In this document: in pieces, positions 1 through 11,830 of the stretch
Position numbering within the stretch: position 1 is the first letter of the stretch
Layout: each line of letters starts with the position of its first letter
Assembly (NCBI GenBank): GCA_026261815.1
Contig: JAMPIT010000510.1
Location: forward strand, 21,219,882 to 21,283,881
DNA from: Monarcha castaneiventris obscurior
Lineage: Eukaryota; Chordata; Aves; Passeriformes; Monarchidae
Direction: 5' to 3'
DNA length: 64,000 bases
The notes under the pieces: generated by a model
Database searches by the model: none
Told to the model about the DNA's origin: nothing
The model's input: only the letters and a program-made list of their open reading frames with translations
Translations under genes and position numbers: made by a program

Positions 1-3000
1 GATGGATCCCATGCCATGCTTGCCTGCCTGTGGAAGGTGAGTACCCGCAGTTGCCCTCCCCAGCCTGGGCACCTGGCAGTGCTGGGCTGGACTCCAGCCC
101 AGCTGTGACATGAGCACGCCTTGGTTAGGAAGGGAGAGGGGCTCCCTGGCACTCTCATGTAACAAAAGGCAGGATTTAACACTAAATTTTCATGAATTTG
201 GAGAGGTGAGAGGGGCAGCTCATGTGCCAAAGCAAACATGGACATGAGGAGACACCTGCCCAGCAGATTTAATCATGTTAACATGCAAGATTTACACAAA
301 GAAAACAAACAAGGTTTGTGTTCAAAAGCAGCATTGAGTTCAGCTGCAGAGATTTTTGTGTCTTTAAATAAGTTTACAACTTAAATCTTGGCTCATAAAG
401 GGCCAAACCTTCAAGTCCTCATTCACTTTTCACTCCATCTACCCTCTCATTGAAGTCAGCAGGAGTTCAGGTGGAGTAAAGCCTGATTAGGCACCAAAGC
501 AAACTTTACTTTGGAAACCCATGTCACTTTATTGCTCCACTGGCCAACTAATGGAGAGGGAGCAAAGCTGTGCAGCACCCTCTTTGCGACAGTAGATTTC
601 CTGTTTCAGAGGGTTTCTCTGTCTTGGAATTGCCAGAGAGCTCCCTTTGAAAGTGGCTTTTTAGTTGTTTTTCTGTCCTGTTATTAATTGCTTGGTGGGC
701 AGGCTTAGATTATTTGATACTGAAGAACAATGTGGCTTTCATGATTTACATACTTTACAAGGAGCTGAAGGACCTCTCTGGGCTGTTGCAGAAAAGTGCC
801 TACATTGCTGAAGTATTGGGAGGAATTTCTTCAAATGAGTCAGAAATCTGAGAGGCTGAGTCTTGTCTTGAACAAAGGTGAAGGGAAATGATTACAGACC
901 TAGCGAGGTATAGCTGCAGTGTGTGTTTGCACAGCACTTTTCAGTATGCCCCTTTACTCTTGCTGCTCTCAGATACCCACTGGTGATGGCTGTGGTGCCT
1001 CTTTCATCTCCATTTCATAAAAAAAGTACTGTTTTTTTCAGTGCACCTAAAACAGCAGCTCCCCAGAGTCCCTCCACTGCCTTCAACAAGGAGACATGCT
1101 GGTGTAGATTCTCTTTCATTTTAGTGCTTCTCACCAAATCTAACCCTGTTGCTTCTGCGAAAAGTGCATGACCAGCTCTCACCCTGAGAGCAAGTTACAG
1201 AATCTGTTTTAGCCTTGGTTCTATTTGGTGTGTGAGGGCAGGTGCCTGTCTCATTTCAACAGCTGTGCAACCTGGTGGGTAATCAGTGAGCTGACATGGA
1301 TACCCGTGGAGATTGCCCTGCTCCCTGGTCCCTGGGGAGGAGCAAGAGGGGAACATGGGAAACCTGCCTCAGGCTTGTGGCTGTGCGCAGAACTGAGCAG
1401 CAGAGGCTCAGCCTTGCAATGGCAGAAGCAGAAATGGTAAAAAAAAAGCAGACCTAACTTTTAAGAAATGCATGAATGAGATGAGGACCTGATCTCCTGG
1501 TTCCTGAGGAAGAGGCAAGCTTTTTCTTTAGGATCAAGAGGAACGAGGCTTGGGCTCATTGTGTTTCAAAGTACTCTGTATTGATGCGCTCCAAGTTACA
1601 TCTACTGGAATAAGGAGACCGTGCCAGTAAGGCCCCTTTGCATCAGCAGGTACAATGAATCTTACTTGAATCAAACTCAGTCTTGTGCTTTCAGCTGGTT
1701 AAACAGCACTGGATGTTTGGAGCCAAATTCTTGTTTCATGAATGTGTTGACTTCGATGTATTTACTCAGGATATACATGACTGTGATCTGAATCCAGCCC
1801 ATACAGTGCAGCTGAGCATAAAATGAGGTTGAGGAGGGGAGAGGTGTATTTTGGGTTTTGAGGTCTCAGCATCCTTTTTATCAATTTTTCCAGATGTCCT
1901 TCACACTATTTCTGGGAAGGAAAGGCGAGATTTCTCCACCAGCATACACAAGAAAGTGACTGGCATATTTATGAGTTTTCCTTGCAGCTTTTCTAGTAAA
2001 AAGATATTAGACTCCTTTTACTAGCAAAAAGCACATAAAATGATATCAGTGGGGTTCTTTTAATTCTTTGATTCCATATGGTAAACATTCATGTATGGAA
2101 GGTGGAAAATGCATAATTTTGTTTTATTCTACACTTGTCTTTTTGTCTCTCCCTTCTGTCCCGTATCAGTAAGGAATCATCACATTATTTCCTCTTTTTA
2201 ATACGTACCATTTATTTCTGACATTTCTAACCCCTATGTGTGAGGCACTTGAAATTACTTGGTTTGATTCCACTTAGGGGAGGCTGTGGGGCAGAGCTGG
2301 GAAGGGGCAGAGGACAGAGAGGTTTTCAGAACCTGGCCAGAGGGCTGAAGGGAGAGTTACCACGTTCCCACTGGCACTGGGGGATCCAAGTGCCTGGTTG
2401 CTAGTGCAAACCAGTTATAGTTGACATTTCCCTTCTGCAGTGCAATTAATTATTTCCCATCCCGGCTGTACCTATAATGTAACCTTGAGGGAGATCCATT
2501 GCACAAATAGGGTTAAAACCTGGTGACCTGGAGAAGGATTTAGAGCTGTGAGCAAATTTGCTATCAAAGTCGAAGTTGATGGAGGTACAGTATCAGAACA
2601 AAGGCCAAAATGAAGCTGTAAATTGAAAAGAAAGATTAGAAAAAAGGAGCATTACAAGATGAGAGTTAAAACTGATTAAGGGGCCAATCTCTCTGATGCC
2701 TAATCCTGAGTTACTGGGTTGGGCACTGAGGATCTCCACAGGGGAGGGAGGAAGAAATCTTCCCTCCAGGCTGCACAGCAGGAGAACTGCTCTGTAACAA
2801 CTGTTCCAGCCTAATGGCTTCAGCAGTCTGCCTGGACCCTGACTCCACTGCTGGCTAACCCAGTCTCAGAAGAGAGGCAGGACAGTCTGCATTCTCCTCT
2901 CTGATTTGCAGTAAAGAAAGAATAAAGTGCCAAGTTAAGCATAGCATGAACAAGAAAACACAAGTTGTATTAGGTATTAAATATTTAGTGAACAATTTAA

Positions 3001-6000
3001 AAATACTTAGAAGCTTAAAGAAAAGCAATTTGGGGGTTTTTTTTTCAGTTCAACCAAACGTCCTGGGCTGTGCTCTAAATTGTGTTCATGACACTTTCAA
3101 AGTTCATCAGTTTTTGTTGTTGCCTTGAGCTGTTCTTTAGCTTTACTTTTCTGTAAAGAAAAGCAAGAAAAAAGCTGATAGGGAGGAGTTTAGAATTTTT
3201 GAAGGCAGAAGTAATCTTAACTTCAGTAAAAGCATTTAAATGAACTTGTATTAAACCAGTAAGTTTGGATTTAAAAAAAATCCACACACAAAAACCCCAA
3301 CCCAGAAAAAAATCTACACACAGAGACCGAGGATGGAAAACTTCACCTTCTAAGGTGACTACTTCTGAAAAAATGAGTGAGTAGGAAAAGAATGTTATAA
3401 TTGCAACTGTATTGCCACCTTATCTGTAAAGGATATGACCAAGCACCCAGTAGAGAAAGTGCAAAGTGAGGCACTTAGGGACAAGAAGTCAACAGCACTG
3501 ATACCAAAAGGAGGATAGCTGAAAAACAGCAAGCCACACTTAGCCTTTTCTGCTTCTCAGACATTTAAAATGCATCAGTTCCCCTGTTTTGGGAAGGCTG
3601 AGGGTGAAACTGGGCAGCTTCAAGTTTTAGGTTAGTTGACTTTAGGACATCTGACAATGATGTCTGCCCTCCACACCCCCAAAGAAATGCATATACTTGT
3701 GCTTAGTGTATGCAGTGCTTGGAAATGGAAGATACTTTAAGCAGAGAGAGATCTCAGTTATTTTCTTAGGATTGTTGCATTTCAGAGAGGCATGTGATGT
3801 TTAGCACTGGTATTTTTAGATGGTATTTGTTAAAGGTGCTTGGTCTCCCTATGGTGGGTTTACCCTCACTGGACACTAGGTGCCCATCAGACCATCAAAC
3901 CTGTCATTCCATCTTGGAGCTGGCTGGCATTGGCTCTGTAGGACATGGGGGAAGCTTCTGGCAGCTTCTCATAGAAGCCACCTCTGTAGCCTCCCACTAC
4001 TTTTGCTACGCAAATGCAGTATCATTCTAAGTAGTAGTCTTTGAAAGAAGTGTAGGAATAACAGTCTCAAAAATGAAGGCTGGAATGGATTGTCCAAGTG
4101 ATTTTAGGATCAAAGGAGGATCTGACTTTTCTGCCTTATGACATTGTTAATGAAAAAAAGAAAATGTAAATCATCTTTGCTTGTCATGAAAAGGAAAAGC
4201 TTTGTACTGCTTTTAGCCATACAACTTTAGGGACCAACTTGGAGAGGATTCTATGGATTTAGAGTGGAGAATTTGGCCCCAGAACTCTGTATATGATCTG
4301 TGTGCTGCAAATGGGGGCTGGCTGAAGCTCGCAACATATCTTGGCCTCCATCAGCTTCTGCAGGGTGGTTCTGCCACATGTACAAGGTGATGTGGCAACA
4401 TGGATGGACCTGTGTGCACCTGCCCTGGGCGCTGCTGCTGTATGCTGGCTGCAGGTGCTCCTTCATGGAGACCTCTGGGATGCAGAGGGGAACTGCTGTT
4501 TGGCTGAAGTAGCAGGCTGCCAAGCCAAACCACAAGCTGTGACAACAGTGTTTCTTTGGGGCTTTGGTGAGGGCCATGCATCCATGGGTTTCTGTTGATG
4601 TGGCTTAACAGTTTCCCAAACCACTCCTTACCAGCCATAAGGGTAAGGACTCCTTACCAGGTCATAAGGGCCCATCTTTGCCCCAGCTGCTCAACTGGAT
4701 CAGCTCCACTGTTTGGATCCATGTGATGCATGAGCTGAAGGAGGTGGGGTGGTGTGGGGAGCACTCTCAGGTTCTGCCACTGACTGGTGAGGGCAGGAGC
4801 TGCTTTAGCCATCAGTCACCGCAAAAACATCTGTGGAGCTGCTGCTGAAGGTGTGTGGTGCTCTCTTAACCTTGTCACATCCAGGCAGGATAAACAACCT
4901 GTAGCTGCCTGTGGGCTGAGCTCAATATCCCATGTTCTCATGGACTGGCGAGCTGGCTGCTCTCAGTATGCTCCAAGTCAGCCTTGCAGAGCCACACATC
5001 CAGATGCATTTGATGCTTACCACATGAATATTTGGCTGGATAATATCAAATACCATTTATAAAGAGGGAAGGTTACTCAGTGGCTTTTGCATGTGCTTTG
5101 GAAAATACCTGGAGGGGAGCTTGTTGCACTAATGAAGGTCTTGGAAGTGCTACACCATGGCAGGGCATAAGAGCTCAGCTTCTGTGGAAAGCTGGCTGTT
5201 GCTGAGCCCTCAGCAAGGACTTGGTACTCCCTAAAGCCTGGCTGGCTGCTGTAGGAGTCACCTCTGACAGGTAACTTCTGGCACCTCCCAGCCTGCAAGT
5301 GGCACAGGCAGCACTTCTGTCTTCATTCCCCTGTGGTTTGTGCCTGGTGACCCTTCGGTCTCCTAGTACTGGGTTTTAATTAATAACTTGCTGAGTATTT
5401 ACAGTAAAATGCAAAAGGAGCATGGTTTGGGATGTCTATTTCAGCTGGATCTAGAGTGATTAAGGAGCAGTGTTTGTAGACGCTGACTTTGCAAAGAAAA
5501 TGCTGATTTTTTTTTTTTGTTTTACTGTTTATATGCCTCAGACACTTCCTTCTGAAATGCTCCAGAGATTTCCTTTGATTACACTGCAGCTTCATTATCA
5601 GTAATGCCTGTTTGCCTTTTAAATTAAAAAGACCTCCTACTCCGACCTCAGAGTAAAACATTCCTGCAATCGAATGCTAGATAACAAAAAATAACATCTC
5701 TTCTTTGTGGCTTGAAAGAGAGAAGGCAGCAGAAGCCCCTCGTTGCTACTTTTGCTGTTCTGTAGGAGGGTGAATCCTCTCTGTGATGTCTCTGAAGCCC
5801 AGAGGATGGAGGTACAATTGCTCTTTCAGCCAGTAAGGCCTTTCTTTCCAAGCCCTGGGATGTTCTGGGTGTTGGAGCATAGAGTTTTGCTGAACCCTCA
5901 GCTTTAGTGTGGCTTTCATTTGAGATTATTTGCATGTTTTAATATTGAATTCCTGGTCTGTAATAATGTTGTTTTAATGTTCTCCTTATGCCAAGCCTAT

Positions 6001-9000
6001 GAGCCCATGCTAGTTATGTCTCTGCCCACTATGTAACTTCTAACAATTCCTGTACGTGAATTCAAGTAATGCACTTGAATCTAAACTAAATGAAAACACG
6101 TTAAACCAAGGCCTGGGACTGTTCTAGGGGAATGCCCTCATCCAGCAGGGAGTATCTGAGGAAGAAAAATAGGTCTCCTCTGGCCAATTACAAAGGTGTG
6201 GCCACAGCCTTCCTGGTGTATGGTACTTGCTCTTAGTCTGCCAGAACTGTGATCAATGCTGTTAACCTTTAAGCAGTGTTACATTGAATGAAAGGTGAGG
6301 GATGGAACTTGTGAATAAATCCTCAGGAATACCTGCTATGTCCTAGCAGCCAGAGAGGGATCTGCAAGCCCTCTTTGCCAGGTCATACTTGGGGAGAAGC
6401 CATTCTGCTTGAACCTCTGATTCTTCTTCAGAAGACACGTAAGGGAGTTTGAGAGCCAAGAGACTGAAATGAAAATCAACAGTCTGCTTGTAAAGGATTT
6501 GGTGATTAGGACTGATCAAAGCTGGAGAGGTCTGCTTCAGACCTTTCTTCTGTCTCTTTTTATTCTATGTTGATGTGACTTTCAGTGAGAGAAACACATC
6601 AGCAAGAGACAGCAAACTTTTCTGTAAGTTATTGTTTGAAATGTATGGAAGGTGTCAATTATTATGTTTTAATTCTAAGATTTAAAGAGAGAGAGAAGAG
6701 TATCCTCTTTTCCCCTCAAAATTTACTACACAGGAAAAGATGACAGGCAGAAACTTCCTAGTCTTTTACCTTGTGGTTAGCCACATGGGATATTTTGCAA
6801 AAACTTGTTTCCTCCCCTCCTCATTCTCTCCCCTCCCTGCAACAGGAGAGCAGTATAGGCCAGTCAGGGTTTCTCAGGCTGTCTTTAGCAGAGTATGTGG
6901 CAGTGGAACCAGAGACTGAACAAGGGTTTACCTGCTGCTTCTTTGAAAATACATATGGGTAGGAAGGAGGCTGTGGAGTTAAGGACAGAACTTCAGCCTA
7001 AGCCTTGGAGGATTTTCTGTTTTAAAACAAGCTGTACAATGATTTACCTGTTGCCGTCTGCTGCAGCACCACTGTAGGGTAGAAGAACCAGTGATGCTGT
7101 ACCTGCAGACAGTATAGTGAGGGCTTCATAGGTGTTCAGATGACAGGGAAAACAGATACAGCTTTCTTGTCCTCTAGGCTTACCCATGGACACTGAGCAT
7201 CTTGCACTGGAGAGCCAAGCTTCTGCCATGGGCTCTTGGCATGTTTTTAACACAGGGGTAGCAGCTGGGAAATGTGCTTGTGTGCTTTAGTTGTGTCATC
7301 TCTAGCAGCCCTGGTAAGGCTTCACTAGTACCTCAGTTCTTCCTGCAGAAACAAACCAAATAATTTCATATGTCTGCATCTGACTGAACTCTTCATAATC
7401 CAGAAGGGTAGTGAGTTAAAACCAGTGGCAACTGAGTGTATTTGCCTGTTTGGTGTGCTACTGCTCTGCATGTCCTCTAGCAAATCCTAACAAAACACAA
7501 ACAAGAGTTCGGCTCTTTTAAGAGAAGGAGGACTCTGAATTTCTATTTTTTTTTTTTTTAACTGGGCTATGCATGTGTTTTCTAAAGGAAGATCCAATTT
7601 TGAGACACCTGCATCCACTTTAACATTCCGCTCTTTGTGATCCCTGTTTTTGCCACCAATCAATTAGTGGACTCAGGAGGACATTCTGGGTCAAGCTATA
7701 CCAAATACCACAAATCCTCATTAACGCTAATTAGTGCTCAGTAGATTAATTGGTGGTGAAGCTCATCTTTTTTTAATTACTTGAGCAAATGAGACAGCAG
7801 GACCTTGTGGTCAGCTTTGAATTATTCTGTTTGTTTTGATGCACCTCATTTGAATGTGTAAAGCCAGATGTTTGTTGCCTAGATTTAAGGGCTGTTTGCT
7901 TTTGTGAGGGATGAGAAGAAGAGAACACAAAAATAAAATGAAGGTCTCTGTTGACACCTTGGAGCAATTCAGATAGGAAGATGGAAGAGTCATTTTATTC
8001 ATGGAATTGAAAGCATTGTTATGAAATAACATGTTGCGTTTAGTTTACCTTTTGATTTTTCATTCACTTAATGGATTTGTGTGATGTTGCTAGCACAGAC
8101 TTCCAGGCAGGCAGAAGTCATCTTGACCCTCTTATGAAGCCATCACAAAAGTATTCCTGGCCTAAGGTATTCTGCATTATTGATAGCAACTAAATCTGAT
8201 TTTAGCTGACTTGACTAACGATTTTTTAAAATGCTTTTTTTTTTACATAGAAGCCCTCAGAATGGGGACCTTTTAATAGTTTTTGTTCTAATCAAGTATT
8301 TGTTTAGTTCAAAGCATTTTGTCTGTGTCCTTTGTCCTTCATATAATTACAGAGTGATGGTGCCTCTCCCTTACCCCCTTGGAGGTCACTGACTAACCAG
8401 CTAAAGCATATTTCACTGTGGCTTTCCATGTCAGTGACTCACAAAAGAATGTCTGCATTTGTGACTTTTCCATTCTGACAAGATTTTTGAGTTCCTGAAT
8501 ATGAACACAACTGTCCCCAGTATTCAGTCTGATCTTATGATCTCTCATCCTTTTGCCTCAATGCATCTGAAGATGCCATCCTTAGACCCCATGGGAGTGC
8601 TTAGGCCCTGGCTCAGAGTCACTGGAAAGCAGAATTAAATCTGAAAATCATGGCTAATGCTTGGGATTGATTTACAAGCAGTATTTCTGTGAGCAAGGCC
8701 TAGCCTGTTGGCCTGTGATTCCAGTGTTGTCATTAGTTTTGCATGAAAGTGCGAGGCAGACTGAGAAGTCTACATTTTGTTACCTGTTAGCCGCAGGCAG
8801 AAACCTTTTCTGAAAGCAGGGACTTGGTATGAGTGCAAACACTTAATAGTTAAGAAAGCCACTTCAACTTTTCTTTCCTTTCAGGGTTTGTACTGGGAGA
8901 TCTAATATCTGTTAGTAAATCAAATACTCATCCAATTCAGAAGAACTGTGTTGCATTAACCCCTGTGTATTAAGAGTTTATTTTATAGTACTTGACTGGT

Positions 9001-11738
9001 CTTGACTTGCAGTCTATTCAGTCATCCCTCATACTTAAACCACAAGTGCTCTAATTCCACCGTGAGTTTTTCTTTCTCTCCATAGATACAATCCAATATA
9101 ATTTTCCAAATGGGGAAATCAGATGTGACTTCAGTTTTGAACTTGCTGATTATAATTAGCGATATCAAAGATCGCGTAGCTTTGGCATTCTTAGAGCTGC
9201 ACTGTGCTGCTCCTGTTCAGCGGCCCCTTGACAGCACACTTTCCTCCTCACATTGCATGCAGAAGCCTGAGGAGCTAAGCGTTATTGGCCTGCACTTCAT
9301 CTGTTGCTGCATGGTAGACAAGCAGATGAACAATTTTTCCTCGTGCCTTTTTCTGCTGTGGTTAATTCCATTCTCAGGGTAAGAATTTTGTGGCAAATAT
9401 TGCATATTTGTCCCCTAGAACAAATATTTTTGATTGGTTTAAGATTACTTAAATCACCCTTCTGCTGAGATAGGAAAGTCTCTGCCTGTGTGTTCTTGAC
9501 CTGCAGAACATGAACAAGTATTGCACTTCGGTCATTCACAGGACAGCAGTATATTCAGGCAGTGTTTCACTAAACTAACAAGTTACCCAGCAGTCTTCTG
9601 CAGTCAGCAGGAGGTTATACAGTACAGCATCACATGCACTGGTAATGGCTGGTTCTGCAGGCTGTCAACTTTGTAAGCAAGTTGTTAAAGGTTAGAGAAG
9701 TCTCATGTCTTACTTAGTGCCTTCTATTGCATCACCCTTACCTGGTGATTCTTTTCAGTACGTTTTCCATTGTGCTGCCTGCTTGGAGCAGGTGGAAACT
9801 TTCTGTATGTACTTGATTTTCTTATAGCCAGCAATTAGTCTTGGTTTTTTTAAGCAGTTGGGTCCTTCAAGATTTTTAGAAGCTGTCATGCTGTAACGCT
9901 GGTTTTAATGAAAACCCGTGATCCTTTTTCTTCTTTGAACACATGCAGGGCTCATGAGCCAAGAGTTGTTAGAGTTTGTTTGACAAACTCAGTTGGAATC
10001 AATATTTTTGGTTCCAAATTTATTATCAACTCCTGTTTTATCTTGAGGGAATACTACTGACTGCAGGCAGGGAAAGCAACCTACTATACCCATTGCAGGT
10101 GTGATTCTGTGGTGTCAAGGGAAGGAGTGGAAGAGACCAAGTGTCTGAAAATGCTGACAGTTAGTAAAGATTTTAAGGAGGAGTCCATGGGTTTTACAAG
10201 CTTTTACCTCAGATGTGTGAGCTTGAAGGTCACAGGAAAAAGAGAAGGATCCCACCCTTTCTTTTGTGAACACCTCATTATGCACAGAACAGAAGACTGT
10301 GAGCCTGGCTATTATCCTAATGGACTATTAAGTGGAATATAAGCCTGCATGGCTGGATTACGTATTACAGGCATCTCGGAGATTCTTCAGTTACTTTCCT
10401 GATTGAAGTTAGCAAACTGCTTCAGTGAAAGGGAGCTGTTTGTTTAAAAGTGTTGTTAGCTTGTCGACAGCAGCAGCTGTGCTTGCTGGGATTTCCATTT
10501 TATACACCAAACGCATGTGAACTTGTAATCTAATCCAAGAAAGATATCAGCACTGGCACTCAGGTGTGTATCCATGTTTGCAGCGTAATCAGTGGAATTG
10601 CTTCTTGTGAATAAAGATCTGAAAGAAAAAGCAGACTGTGAAAATGGAGACACAGTGTAAATGTGGTGCAAATGGGATAAAGATGCTGCAAAGATGCTGA
10701 TGTACCAGCAAACAGACCCCTTCTATACACTAGCTCCATTTCTGTTAGGAATAAGGGTGAGATGGAAAAAGCAGACCAATCATGGAGAACTTTGATCTAA
10801 AGTAGACTGTAATATCTTTCTGAAAATAATCTGATATTTAAGTTACTTGGGGCTCTAGTGCAGTGAGATTTGAAGACCTATGTTAATTTAAAACCCCATT
10901 GAACTTAGTGGGACTCATATACATAATTAAGTGCTTTGAAAGGTCAGGATCTCAGTCACCATTTTTTAACCCTGGGCATAAAGTTCTTGATTAAATTAGT
11001 GTTGTGTTTTTTATAAAAATCAAAGTGGAGAGTGCCTCTAATAGTTCTTGTAGGTATGTTGAACCTGTTGTAAGCATGCTGTGTTTTTCACCCTAAGTTC
11101 ATACTTTCACGTTTTGTAAATTCAGCAGTAATTTTTTCAGGCCTCTGACAAGAGCTGTGTAAACCAAAGGGGTTTTTAATAAAAGAAACTGGATAGAAAG
11201 TTTTCTCTCCATATGGAGGTTAAAGTGAGAGCATTCTTTAGAAGGCAGAATTAACTACGGGTCCTTCCTTTGGTTGCTTCAGGCCATTTTGCAGGTGTGA
11301 TAGAAGCCTTCTACTTTATGCTAAGCTACAATGCTTTGCTCCTTCTCTCTAAGGCAGTTTGTGGACGCTGTGATTCATGTGCATAATACTAAAGAGGAAC
11401 CTTCTTAATGTTCCATATCACTTGATGTCAGACTTCTGATATGGTTTGTAATAATTTAGAGGCATCAGGCATTCAGAAATCACAATGATGGTAATATTAG
11501 GGATGAATTAACCAAAAGCAGACTTACACAAAGTGTCCTTAGAAAGGAGGAGTTTCCATTAGTAGAGAGTTCTCTTGATAATGTGCAGCTTAAAGAAAGA
11601 GAAAATTCTATTTCATGCTACAACCACCTTTAATACTGACAAAGTCAAAGCTGCCGAGTATTTTAAATACAGTTGACTTTTACCTTGAAATTATCTGGTT
11701 ACTCACTGCTGTGTTTTCTCTCTCTCTGTCTCCCTTAG
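1..11738 (+). other. ATP8A2: ATP8A2 intron, 3' part (no exon recognised)
   Basis: This stretch precedes the penultimate coding exon of ATP8A2 and ends in a polypyrimidine tract (CTCTCTCTGTCTCCCTTAG) whose AG at 11737-11738 is the splice acceptor. I looked for the expected upstream coding segment (the region before the NERD motif) and did not see it, so the previous exon probably lies outside the window. The open frames here are short, lack family resemblance and look like chance. Two short blocks with clustered homeodomain-type sites (about 7650-7760 and 9145-9180) are noted in the findings. The DNA is AT-rich, unique-looking and without recognisable LTR or CR1 copies. Confidence 0.75.
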
Positions 11739-11830
11739 CGTGAACGAACGTGATCATTTGTTAAAAAGGCTCGGCAGGAAAACTCCTCCGAGCCTTTTCC
11801 GTGCCCACTCTGTCCAGCAAAGTGTATCAC
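11739..11830 (+). CDS. ATP8A2: ATP8A2 penultimate coding exon (P4-ATPase C-terminal tail)
   Basis: This 92-nt exon is bounded by AG at 11737-11738 and GTAAGT at 11831. Read from 11740 it gives 30 codons beginning [20 protein letters not shown] and ending in QQSVS, plus the first base of a His codon finished by the next exon. This matches, from memory, the C-terminal tail of vertebrate ATP8A2 ([20 protein letters not shown] type). ATP8A2 is a type IV P-type ATPase that, with CDC50A (TMEM30A), flips phosphatidylserine and phosphatidylethanolamine to the cytosolic leaflet; it is strong in neurons, photoreceptors and testis. The catalytic DKTG aspartate and the membrane helices are encoded upstream, outside the window. 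This part is cytosolic and belongs to the autoregulatory tail. ATP8A1 is the close paralogue, but the LGRKTPP segment favours ATP8A2. Confidence 0.93.

Noticed and set aside
1..45. Strong splice-donor-like GGAAGGTGAGTACC at the window start, with a phase that could join the 11739 exon
   Set aside because: The codons before it (reading MDPMPCLPACG) do not resemble the expected ATP8A2 sequence upstream of NERD, and no acceptor can be seen, so there is no support for an exon here.
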